This document shows, piece after piece, positions 11,873 to 22,806 of a stretch of 64,000 bases of DNA. The notes below the pieces were generated by a model that was not told the origin of the DNA, made no database searches, and saw only the letters and a program-made list of their open reading frames with translations. Origin of the DNA: Ceratopteris richardii. Taxonomy: Eukaryota > Streptophyta > Polypodiopsida > Polypodiales > Pteridaceae. The DNA lies in assembly GCA_020310875.1 (NCBI GenBank), contig CM035439.1:143356200-143420199 (forward strand), read 5' to 3'. Positions within the stretch are counted from its first letter, which is position 1. Each line of letters starts with the position of its first letter. Made by a program: the position numbers and the translations under genes.

Positions 11873-14800
11873 GAGAAGTCCACTTCTTAGGTTTAAATTA
11901 ATTGCTTGGTCGTAGATCCAATCTTGACCCAAGACTAGAGGTTCAGTGAGATCCTCATCTTGACACACTAGTACTTTAACTGTCATAGCCTCATCCTAAA
12001 TGTAGAGAGGAAGTTCCACCTCGCCCATGCAAGGGGTTTCCACGCCTCCCAATCCTATGAGATACGCTTCCACAGGGTTGACAGTTAACTGCAACTCTTG
12101 ACAGTAAGACATTCTAACAGCACTAGTGGCTGCACCTGAGTCAATTAAGGCTCTTACGGTCCTTGCACTCTTTCCTTGTCCTATATCTAGGGTTATGAAA
12201 GGACGTCTATCAATTATCCTATGCGAGCTTGTTCCTGCAACTTCACACATGGCCATAGGAAATCCTTGATCTGCATAGTCATTCGCTCTAGGCTGATCTC
12301 TACCTTGCCTTCGTAATTTCATCCTTCTGATGCGTTCTAAAGCTTCTGCTTGAGCTTCTTCTCGAACTCGCCTTTCTTCCTCTTTGCGTTTCTTAGCAGT
12401 GTTGAGTCGGCTGAGCATTTCCTCCGTGAGGGGTTCCTGATACAACTTGACTCTGCAACCGCTAATATAATTTGGGAGAACATCACCCTCTAATGTGGCC
12501 AATTGTACTGCTCCACTCGTGGAGATCCTATTGATGATCATTGGTCCGTAGCCTCTCTTTTCTAGCTTCCTCGCGTGTTGTTTTAGTGTATAGACTAAAA
12601 CTAGATCTCCTGCTTTCAAGCCTTTATCCTTCACATGGGCATCGAAATATGCCTTCTGTCTCTTCTTGGCTGCATATATTCCTGCAGCTGCTCTCAGTCT
12701 TGTTTCTCCCAATCGTTCAAGGTCAAAGATCCTAGAGGAGAGCTCATGACCCGTCCATTCGTGCTCTTGTGCTACTCTTAATGTAGGAATCAGGAAGTCC
12801 AAGGGTAGCACAGCGTTTTGGCCGAATACCATCTGAAAGGGGGTGGCTTGGAGTACCGTTTTGTAGGCAACTCGATATGCCCAAACAGCATGGTCTAGCT
12901 GTTTGTCCCAATCAGAGCGTTTAGTGTTCACTAATTTCGTCAGTACATTGCATAAGATCTTATTAGTGCTCTCAGCTTGTCCATTAGCTTGAGGGTGATA
13001 AGGGGCAGACTGCTTGTGTATTACCAAGAATTCTTGGAGTAGATTTTCAATCACTTCATTCAAGAAATGAGTGCCTCTATCACTTACAAGCTCTATAGGT
13101 AGCCCATATCTCGTGAATACATTCTCAAACAAGAATTTGGCAGTTGTTTGAGCATCGTTCTTTGTCGTAGCCTTTACCTCTACCCACTTAGTGAGATAAT
13201 CTGTTGCAACAATGATGTATTCCGCATGAGAACCTTTAGCTGGGGGATTAATAGGACCCACGAAGTCTATTCCCCACTTAGAGAATGCACGTCCACCCAT
13301 CATAGGTTTCAGTGGCATCTCATCTTTGCGTATAGGATACTGAGTCCTCTGACAGACATCACACCGTTTCACATAGGTATGTGCATCCATGTGAAGGGTA
13401 GGCCACCAGAAGCCCGCAAATAGTATGGCCTTGATCACCCGATCTGGTCCAAAATGCCCTCCTGCCACACCTTGGTGAGCAGTTTCTAAGATCTTAAGAT
13501 ATTCACTTTCATGGACACACAATCTCAGGTAACCATCTTTACCACGCTTATATAGATTATTACCGGTGAGTGAGTAATCCTGGGCTTCTTGTTCTAAACT
13601 CCTTTTCCTAGCCAGAGTCATGTCTGGAGGGAATGTGTTTGTCCTCAGGAAGAATACTAGAGGTTCACTCCAACCTGGCACAATGGATACTTGATAAAGA
13701 GTGGCGTGTTCCACAGGTGGTTTAGTGCAGCAGATTGGGCACTCCTTGCACAACTTTTGGACATCAGCTTCCATAGTTGGCCAATGTACTCCGAGTCTCT
13801 TTAGGGTCTGTAAAGTTCGTTGTTTTGAATGGTGTTTCTCTAGTGCACCTACATGTGCTAATTGCAACCATTTAGAGTACTCATCCTCTTCTACGCAACA
13901 AGCCAAGATCCCTTGATCTGTGTGCTGGTACATACTTCCTGCCATGATGTGATACTTTTGGGCTTTTACGATCTCTCTATTCCGTGTGTTTACCACTGGA
14001 TGATTAGGCCCGTATGTCAATACTGGTACCAATGGCTTAGCCCACTGCGGCACCACTTCCAAATTAAACAAGTAAGCATCAGGAAGGTCATCTGATACTC
14101 CTTGTGGGGCTTCTCCCGATGTGAGCCTAGAAAGATGATCAGCTCTCAAATGGGTCCTCCCTTTTCTTACCACAACCTCAAAATCATATTCCATTAGCAA
14201 GAGAAACCATCTTACTAATCTTCCTGTATTACATGGCTTGTTTACGAGATATAACAATGCCTGATGATCAGTAAAAAATTTAAACTTATTTGCAAGCAAA
14301 TAGTGTCTAAATTTCTTAACTGCATATACCATGCCTAATCCTTCTCGCTCTGTAGTGGTGTAATTCCGTTCAGCCGCATTCAATTGTCTACTGGCATAGG
14401 CAATTGGAAGATCCATATTACCTTCACCAGTAGGTTGTGTAAGCACACATCCAATAGCATAATTGGATGCATCCACGTGAACATGGAATGGCTTATTCCA
14501 ATCTGGTGTGGTCAAGATTGGTGCTGAACATAATCTTCGTTTAAGCTCCTGGAAGGAATTCTCACATTCATCCGTCCACTCAAAGTTTGTCAGAAGTCCG
14601 TACATGGGCTTTGCAATGACAGCATACATGTGTATAAATCGTCGGTAATAACCACAGTGCCCCATGAAAGCTTGTACCTCCTTGACATTCTTTGGCCTAG
14701 GTAGCTCTGCTATGGCTCTCACTTTTTCTTCGTCGGTAGATATGCCATTCTTTGACACTATGTGTCCTAGAATCTTGCCTTGCCTGACCATAAAAACACA

Positions 14801-15967
14801 CTTTTCTGGGTTCAGGCAGACTTGATATTCTCTACATTTGTCAAAGATTTGTCTGAGTTCAGGGATATGGGTTTGTCTAATATTGGAATGAGCACAAAGA
14901 TCATCAACATAGACTTCTAAACTCTTCCTTAGGAACTCCTTAAACACATGGCACATCAGCCTCTGGAAGGTAGCTGGTGCATTGGTAAGCCCAAATGGCA
15001 TTACTCTAAAGGCAAAAATGCCCCATTCTGTGGCAAAGGCTGTCTTATGCTGATCCTCTGGAGCTATGGCTACTTGATTGTAACCCGAAAATCCATCAAG
15101 GAAGCTGTACACTTCCTTGCCTGCCACTCTTTCTAAGAGATGTTCTGTGATGGGAAGCGGATAGTTATCTCGAATAGTGGCTGCATTAACCTTCTTCAAG
15201 TTAATGCACACGCGCAGTTTGCCATTCTTCTTGGGCACCACTACGATGGGTGATACCCATTCAGTGTGCTCAATTTCATAGATAAATCCAGCTTCGACCA
15301 GTCTATCTATCTCTTCCTTGATCTTAGCAGCGTAATTATCATTATATGTATAAGGCTTTTGCTTAGAGGGTTTGGCATCTGAAGTCATGGGGATGGTGTG
15401 CGAGCATATGTCCGGGTCAACCCCTTTCATATCCTTGTAACTCCAAGCGAATACATCTCTGTATTCTCTTAGCAAGGCAATCAATTCGTGCTCTTCTTCT
15501 TCTGTCAGGTCATGGCCTATATACGTGCATCTCTCCTCTCCTTCTTCTATGGCCACTACTATTTTCTTGGTGGTTTCTTTGTTATCATAGGCCTCTCCTG
15601 ATTGTGCCTCTCGTTTAGGCATTCTAATCATGACTCTCCTGTCATCTATCTCATACTTCTTAAAATTTTCTGGGACCTCAAACAAAGATTCTTCCTCTTC
15701 TGGTGAGACTTCTCTCTTTTTTCGTTTCTTTCCTTCTTCCTTTGGGCTCACATGTGTTGCTAATCTTACATCATTTGTAAGCTCTCCATGCCTCTGGGGT
15801 TGAAATTCTACTTCATGGAAATATTCTTCATCTGATGCAAATGGTGGGTCCATAATGATAGACTCGAGATCGGAGTCACTTGCATCCTCATATGCATCAG
15901 GGCTAGGTTCGCATTCTTCTAGAACTGCCTCTCCCCTGATTGGCTCTATGGAGAAGACTGAAATGTC
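11873..15967 (-). pseudogene. gypsy pol: RT-RNase H-H2C2 x2-integrase-retropepsin 2
   Basis: First Met at 15853; the frame is open from the UAG at 15968 to the UAG at 11996 and then on to 11873. Numbered from that Met: RT fingers and palm with FLDGFSGYNQV (about 255) and catalytic YVDD (315, DNA 14900-14911); RNase H with HVDAS and TDHQALLYLV; a first H2C2 zinc module (H at about 666, C-x2-C at about 704); a second H2C2 module (HQGVAGGHFG at about 793, CDVCQRT at about 831); integrase core D-D-E (GIDF 862, SDRG 923, QAEST about 960); a GPY-like C-terminal module; and a second retropepsin-like domain with DSGAA at 1238. The UAG at 11996 falls inside that last domain, before its VLGQDW motif. 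Enzymatic residues of RT and integrase are intact. Confidence 0.9.
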
Positions 15968-18900
15968 CTAGCCATCCTCATCACAGTGAGGTGTCCATTG
16001 TTCTTCATTGATGGCTACATCCATTGTTGCTAAAATTTCGGCCCAGCCATGGGGTTCGAATTCCTCATCAGGAAAAACTACAGGTGCATAGGCTGGGTCT
16101 TGAATTGCTCTATGTGTCTCTTTTGCACCTATTTCTTTGGCCTTTTCTCTCTTCTCTTCCTCTACTGCTACTTTGCACATCCATAAGTGGGTGTCTTCAT
16201 GCATCCAAGAGGATCCTGACCCTATGGAATGCACAGATTCCGTATCATCTTTGGCTCTATGGATGGGATTCCACTGGATAGGAGGTACATCCCTATGAGA
16301 GTAATCTTTGAGATTGACTTTGGTCGTAACACCTAAGTGTTGCAGGTACAAGGAATTGGTCCCCCAATCCTGTACCACTTGCAACTGTCGCATAAATGGT
16401 CTTCCCAAAATCATCTCATAGGCATGATTTTTGCTAAAGTCACATATAGCAAAGCTATGCTCAAACTCAACACCACAAGTGGTGAGAGTTATGCCTTCTA
16501 GCAATCCCAAGGGCCTCTCTATATGACCATCGGCCATCTGCAATTTCATTCTCGTTGGCCTGAGTGCTGGCTTGCCCCAACGCTTCCATAAGGAGGTGGT
16601 GGCAATTGCAACTCCTGCACCTGAGTCCAAAATTGCCTTGGTGGTGTACTCCTGGTAGGTGATGGGAAGATAGGTGTTCCCTTCTTCACCTTCACACATA
16701 TCTCCTATCTTATCCAAGGGAATTTCTGGCACTGTCCTATGGGATCCTACCCTGGAACGAGGTTTTGCAGCTTCAGTTATCTGACTGGCTACATATTTTC
16801 GCGCTTCTGGTCTATCCTTAGGCAGTTCTTCCAAAGTGGGATCGCGCTGCACCTTGGTGTTCTTTACTACCGCCGTGTTCCTTGATATGACTGAGTCATC
16901 GTTCCTTACCATGACTGTGGGTGCTCTCATACACGTGGACTTTGCTTCCCATGGGCCTGTGAAGTGGGGTAGCTCTTGTATGGAATTAGACTCAAAGTCC
17001 AATCTCTTGTGAGACTGAGTACTCTCATGTTCCCCGTAAATAGATGGGATGTCTTGTGGGAATTGGTCGTGTGCATCATCCACAAGTTCAAAAGGAGGGG
17101 CGACTTCACTTTCATTATCCCATTTGTCTTCTTGAATCTCTCGTAGGAAGTCTGGTGCAAACCGATTCATAGAAGAAGAAGTGTCTAGCTCTGTAGAATT
17201 AGGCGCATAAGCAACCTGGGAAGGAGGGCTTATTCTATCATTGGCTCTCTCCTCGTTCTCATAGATGGCTGGCGCACAAGCTTCCTGGGGAGGATCACTT
17301 ATTCTATTACTCTTCCGAGCAGGCTCATACGCTCCCTGAGAAGGGATGTAGGCGACCTGTGGAGGTACGTAAGCTTTCGAGGGAGGCACATGTGCCTTTT
17401 GGGGGGGAAGATAAGCTTCTTGAGAAGGCACATGGGCTTCCTGAAGAGGCTGGCTTATCCGTTCCCTTGTCCTTTCCTTTCTTTGAGGGGCAGGTTCCTT
17501 TTCTGATTGTGCAATTAGCCTCTCTATTCTTTCTAGCAGTCCATCAAAGTGTAACTGTGTCTTAGCTGAGCTAGAGATGTTAAAGAGGCGGCTAGCTTCG
17601 AACATGGCTTGGGCCAATTCCACCATCTTTGCGCAAATTTTTGTTCGTTCAAGCTCTAGCTCGGCTCTAGGGTAGCATTTTTCATGATCGGTTATGGTTG
17701 GCCCTTCTTGGATTCTGGCCTGATATGCTTTCAGCATCATGTTTAGGTCTTCGGGAGTGGGATCAGCTAGGACTGATCCTACTCTAGGGGGTGGTGGGAT
17801 TTGATGAGACGGTGGGGGAGGTGGTGGGTCGGATGGAGATGGGAGTGGTAGTGGTAGAGTAGTGTGAGAGGGAGTTTGAGTTGTGAGTTTGGTTATTCTG
17901 GCTCTTGTTTCCCTTACGCTTTCCTCGAGTTCACTCATCTTTTTAGCCCATTGTCTTTTCATTCTTTCCCTACTATCTTTCCAAGCTCTAGTCCTTTTCT
18001 TGGTTATGCTCTCAGTTTCACTCGCCTCTGGGCCCTTTTCCTGGCTCGCCTCTTGGTTTTGCTGCAATGCCTGAGCTCTAGTGACTACCTGTACTGGTGC
18101 AGTGGAAGTGACACTTCCTGAGGAGTCTACCACTAACCCAACAACGTTGATAGGGGTGATTTTTGGCATGTTATTGGGGTTCTTTGGGCAATCTCGTAAG
18201 AGATGCTCTTTTCCACAGTCTTGGCAAAAGCCTTGGATGGTCACTAACTGGGGTTGTGTAGGTGGAGGCAAGGGACAATCATGAATGAAGTGATCTCCCT
18301 GACATCGGTAGCATGGTCCTCTAGGAAATGGTGGTCGTACGTGCCTAGGTTGAGGCCTAGGGTTGGGGTTTGCATACATGACGTTTGTGTAGTCTGACTC
18401 CCAACTAGGTTCACTCGGTTCTTCACTATAGTAGGACTCACCATGTTCTGGAGACTGCATGTAGTAAGCCTGGGGACTATCAACATGTGTAGAATCAAAG
18501 CTATGGTCACTCGGGTCACTTTTTGAGATCAATGGGGTTACTGGTACTATGGCCCTGTTCAGGTTTTCTTCTGCCACAGCATACTTTACCGGAATCACAT
18601 TAGCTGGGTTTGGAGGCTGTTGAACTAGCACCGGTTGGGGTCTCTGTGGGGCCTGATATTGTGGTTGGTAGGTTTGTTGGGGTCTAGCATATTGTGGTGG
18701 TGGATTCTGGTTCTGGTATCTGCCTTGTTGGTAGGGCTGCGGGTAGGGTTGCCTAACTGCCTGCTTGTTGTATGGGCAATCTTGTGCGGTGTGATTGGTG
18801 TATCTCCGTTCTATGGTGCAGTACTGGCTACTAGGATTAACTTGGGGTTGAGCCATAATGGGGCAGACATTCGCCATATGGTCACCTCCACATGTATAGC

Positions 18901-19325
18901 ACCTTTTCACAGGAACAAACCTTGGGATTTGTTTGCTAGTTACACCTAATTTCTGAGCTACTTTTTTGGCAAGTTCCTCAATTGATGTGGATAGCGTGGA
19001 AGAGTGACTAGATGCACTATCTGAATCTTTGTAGATTTTGGAGAGCTCTAGTTCTTCCCCTAGGTTATGTTCAATGTCGATGCACATGCGTACACATTCT
19101 TCTATAGTCCTAGGGTCCTTTAGGTACACATAGGATCTCAATTTCGTACTCAGCAATCCATCAAGGAATAAGGCTACTTGTTTAGCAGATGTGGGTAGCT
19201 CCGAAACAGGGCACCTTTCAAGATATTGTCTAAATCTTCTTCCGGCCAATCTGACAGTCTCTTGGGGGTCTGTTTGAAGCTGTGAATTAATGAGGAGGTA
19301 TTGTGTCTTATGCCGCTCTTAGAGA
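15968..19325 (-). pseudogene. gypsy gag C-terminal part with retropepsin
   Basis: The long frame opens at 19249 (MAGRRFRQYLERC), but the true reading continues upstream through LQTDPQETVRL to a frame change near 19325. It carries the end of the retrotransposon gag domain, then three CCHC zinc knuckles (CYTCGGDHMANVC at about 117, CYRCQGDHFIHDC at about 313, CQDCGKEHLLRDC at about 342, numbered from the 19249 Met) plus a degenerate one at about 144. A long Pro/Gln-rich linker and short Ala/Pro repeats (QEAHVPSQEAYLPPQKAHVP) follow. A retropepsin has DSGAG at about 875 and ILGRPF downstream. It ends at UAG (15968-15970), and the same frame continues into pol. This gag-UAG-pol layout could be decay or translational readthrough. 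Confidence 0.85.
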
Positions 19326-20571
19326 ACTCTACAATGAAAGCCTCTAGGAGTTGGTCTATGCTCCTGAACTGTCGCTCATCCAATGGCTGAAACCATGTAA
19401 GTGCTGTGTTCCTAAGGGTTAGACCGAAGGCATTGTACTGTGTGAACAAATCCTCCACTTGTTCAGCTCTCAAGACTTGCTTGAACTCTGCCACATGATC
19501 ATAGGGATCTCCTGTGCCGTCAAAGTAATTCTTCATGGACTTAACTAGCTGGGTGGGTCTCAAAGTTCTTGTGTGCTCTCTAGACCTCGGCAGAGGAAAT
19601 CCATCCACATTTCTTTGGTTCCTGTGAGCTCTAAGCATCTCAGGTTCTACCCTATTCGTTTCCGTCCTCGTTCTTTCTCTGCCCATTGGGTTAGCAAAGC
19701 TTACCTCTGGTCTATCTCTGCTTCTGTCTCTTTGCATTCCATGAGCTTGTGATGTTCCAGCTCCAGGGTGACCATAGGATACATTTGATCTTGGTTGGGG
19801 AAAAATGAATTCGCCCTTCCAAGTGTAAGCATGCCTATCATTTTCTATCACCACAAAGATCCTTTCCGAGGTGTGATCTAAGTAGGTCACTCTACCTGGG
19901 CTATTCGGATCCTTAAACTCATAGATCATGATATTTCCTATATCCGTTGGCTGATTAGATTTATACCTCCAAAAGGCTTCGTCAGTTTCTCGATTGAGGA
20001 GTAGCTCTATGCTCTTGTTGTCTTGGGGGACCCACTCAGGCGTGATAATCCTAGTGAGAACTGATTTACCCCTAGGGGTTCTAGGTTCTACACCCATGTT
20101 TCCTTGTTCCAAGTCACCTAAGTCCGCTTCTGAGATTACATTCCCAAACTCGTCTGTCCTATCTGGGTGACTGGTGACTACGTATATGGTTCCTTCTTTG
20201 TCCAGGTATGCCCCGTTTTCAAACTTGACTGCTGGGTGCTCTAGTCCAATGGATTGGTCAAGATTTTTAATCTAGACCACGGACCTTCCTAGGCCGTCCT
20301 CATAGATGCTAGCACCTAATCGGTTGGTCCTCAGGTATTCCAACTGTGTTTTGTAAGAACCTTCTACCCTGTACAAGTAAGGCACTCCTGAACTTCCCGT
20401 AGGTCTGTCCATGCCTTGAGACATCTCTGACTCACTGGTCTCCGAGCTAGGGTAGTACGAGTGGTGGCTCAACTGCTGGGCCCAAGACCTAGCAGTGTGG
20501 TTAACACTGGCCTCTGAAGATCTAAGGCTTTGTCTCTCCCTTACTAGATGTCGTCCCGATCTAAGGTTCAT
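19326..20571 (-). pseudogene. gypsy gag N-terminal part
   Basis: Starts MNLRSGRHLVRERQS at 20571, a common opening of plant gypsy gag. After 99 codons comes an in-frame UAG (20272-20274). The same frame then continues (IKNLDQSIGLEHPAV) through MEQGNMGVEPRTPRG (20112) into the retrotransposon gag core (VEDLFTQYNAFGLTLRN, TALTWFQPLDE). Around 19325 the coding potential moves to the next frame. Comparing the two frames suggests loss of one base near the SK codons. Gag forms the particle and binds the RNA. I see no slippery heptamer that would argue for programmed frameshifting. Confidence 0.8.
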
Positions 20572-22166
20572 ATGCCTATTTCAGTAGCCCAATTTTGCCC
20601 AGAGTACAACCTTGTTGCTGATCAATTGGTTTCAGTCACTTGATTCCTTTTTAGTGTGTTATCGTGTTTATGACCTTGTCTGATATTGCGTCGACAGGTA
20701 TACTTGAGTGTATTTCCGCACTGTAAATTGATCGTTCCAGGTTAGGTTCTTTACCTTAAGGTTATCGACAGTACAGAGATTATGTTTTTACCTTGAACTT
20801 GAGTTTTTAGGTAGTCTTCAACTTGATAACTGCCTAACGTCGCCCTGGCTAACTCCTATCACTAGTCGTTCTTAGCCTAAGCTAGGAATTGACAAAGGGA
20901 GTTTAGAATTTCCAACCTTTTGTTTTCTGCTTGGTTGCCTTTGGATGCCCAGGAAGTGTGTTCCCAAGCTTGCACTTACACTTGCTCAAAACGCCCTGCG
21001 ATGCTCTCAATAGATCTGTAAGAGTTCCACAGTTAGCTCAAGACTTAAACTCCAAAGACAGAACCAATGATTTTCATTCAGGTAGCACAACACCAATTTT
21101 CACTATGATTTTTTTGGAAAATAATTCTAGAGATCCCTGACTTTGATCCCCCTGGGTATGGTCAACTTCAAACTACTCTATCTGAAAATCAACGTATTAT
21201 CTTTATAAAAAACAGTTGAGGGCTTGTACTATATGCCACGAGCTTTCCAACAAGCCCTAGAGCTAAAAAAATTGATTTCGTATGAAAAAGTTATGACTGT
21301 TCAGGGTTTAGGGGGTTAAAACAAGATTCACTCTGGCCGACAGATCCTAGGATTTTCTCCAAATCACAAGTGTAGGAACCTCCCAAAATGCTAATAGATT
21401 GACTATTTTGCCCCAAAATTATCCCAAAAATCAAACCCTAATTTTTGGCCGAAAAGCCTGTCAATCGCGATCGACAGGTCTGTCAATCGCGATTGACAGA
21501 GGTGTCCGTCGGGGCTGTCAGTCGCGATCGACAGTGTCAATCGCGATCGACAGAGTCGATCGTGGCTGTCAATCACGATCGACAGTATCAATCGCGATCG
21601 ACACGTTTTCCGGGTTTTTCGCCGAAATTTCAGTCAATCGGGGGCCTATCAGTCGCGATGGACACGTGGCTATGCGTAAAAGTCAATCAATCGTGGAATT
21701 TCAGTCAATCGCGATCGACGGTGTCAATCGCGATCGACAGGGGTGTCGGTCGTGGCTGTCAGTCGCGATCGACAGTATCAATCGCGATTGACAGGGTCCT
21801 ACGTGGCAGTCAGTCAGTCGCGGGGGTCTGTCAATCGCGATCGACAGGGTCTGTCGGTCGCGATTGACAGAATCTGTCGATCGTGGCTGTCGATCGCGAT
21901 CGACAGTGTCGGTCGCGATTGACAGGAAAACACGGAATTTTTGAAAACTTTTTAGTGATCTAGGATGTGCTCCTTGTGCTTGTTCTCATGGTGCACTTAG
22001 TTTTGTCAAAAGTTGAAATTTTCTGTCAATCGCGATCGACAGAGACCTGCGACCGCGAGACAGTTTCTGAGATTTTCGTACCTGCGCGCAGCGTGCTGGG
22101 GATGATGATGATGGCAGTACCTGCAAGAATCACAACAACATGCAAAAACAGTGCAAGCAATATCGC
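20572..22166 (-). other. 5' leader of gypsy element
   Basis: About 1.6 kb between the 5' LTR and gag without a credible gene. Two thirds is unremarkable AT-rich sequence. 21455-22050 is the palindromic repeat array listed separately. Next to the LTR I cannot identify a confident primer-binding site: the iMet-type motif seen in the other elements of this window is absent here. Confidence 0.6.
21455..22050. repeat. Array of palindromic TGTCRRTCGCGATCGACA units
   Basis: About eighteen copies of a 16-19-base motif close to CTGTCAATCGCGATCGACAG, spaced irregularly from 0 to about 100 bases apart and most dense at 21465-21600 and 21705-21930. The motif is nearly self-complementary, so each copy can form a hairpin or bind a dimeric protein. 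Every copy keeps several CpG sites, in contrast to the C-to-T decay of older elements here. Open frames in it (QSRSTVSIAIDRG repeats) are translations of the repeat. Confidence 0.85.
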
Positions 22167-22806
22167 TCAGTGATGTGTAGCACCTCCTTTAATGTCAATC
22201 CGGGAAGACGTGAGGATGGTATGAAGACCTCGAGCAAGTGGCGGCACAAGTGCGTGAGTGAGAAGCACACTAGCATGCACACACATACACACACACGCGC
22301 ACACAAGGCAAGACAAAGAGTGAGAATCAATGGAGTTCTTTAGATTACTTTCAAAAGCTCTTACAAGTTTGTTTCAATTACAATCTAACCCCCAAAAATG
22401 AGCTCTCTAGCTCCTTTTATAGTTTTTGACTAGCTTTGGCCCTGTTCAAACCTAGTGTCCGGCCTAGTTAAAAATTAGGTTCCAGGGCTTATTTGGGGGC
22501 TCAAACGATATCCAAAAATTACGAAAATTGGCAGGTAGATACTTCTAATGCTCCTCAAGCTCAAGGACTCCTTGGCTTGCACAAAATGGAGCTACAAAAA
22601 GATGAAATGATATTTACAATGGTGCTTAGTGATGAGAATCACTTTTAATGGGTGTAGAGGTTTTGAAAGATTAAGGTTGCCTTAGTGCTAAATCTGCGTG
22701 AATGTTCATAAGTGCTTCTTTCTGAAGAAAATTGTTGGCCTACTTGCCAGATCTTCGTTGACTCCCTTGTCTGCTTGTGCCTTCTCTCCCTTGTCCACTG
22801 CTAATA
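22167..22806 (-). repeat. 5' LTR of gypsy element
   Basis: Partner of 6199-6841. On the minus strand it starts TATTAGCAGTGG, one substitution from the TGTTAG of the other copy. Flanking words (GTGTG next to 22806, TGTGTG before 6199) are compatible with a 5-base target duplication but are ambiguous because the target is a TG array. Confidence 0.95.

Larger units (their letters stand above)
6199..22806 (-). mobile_element. 16.6-kb Ty3/gypsy LTR retrotransposon
   Basis: Two LTRs of about 640 bases bound a minus-strand internal region. In sense order this contains a 1.6-kb leader with a palindromic repeat array, gag with zinc knuckles, retropepsin, reverse transcriptase, RNase H, two H2C2 modules, integrase, a second retropepsin-like domain, a W-x-P-K repeat tail and a 1,330-codon extra ORF whose last codons lie in the 3' LTR. 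The RT-before-integrase order identifies Ty3/gypsy. LTR near-identity means recent insertion. Reading frames are interrupted by five UAG codons (20272, 15968, 11996, 11870 and 10734, lower coordinate of each) and one frameshift near 19325. Confidence 0.95.

Noticed and set aside
19310-19330. Programmed frameshift inside gypsy gag
   Set aside because: No slippery heptamer or downstream structure is evident; loss of a single base explains the frame change more simply.
10730-20275. TMV-type leaky UAG context
   Set aside because: None of the five UAG codons is followed by the CAR-YYA context of that readthrough class, so readthrough, if any, would need another signal.
21399-21867. Plus-strand frames with QSRSTVSIAIDRG repeats
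   Set aside because: They read through the palindromic DNA repeat on the antisense strand of the gypsy leader; the repeat is conserved as DNA, in more than one frame.
21455-22050. Possible CRISPR array
   Set aside because: Repeat spacing is irregular (0 to about 100 bases), repeats are degenerate, there is no cas gene and the context is a plant retroelement.
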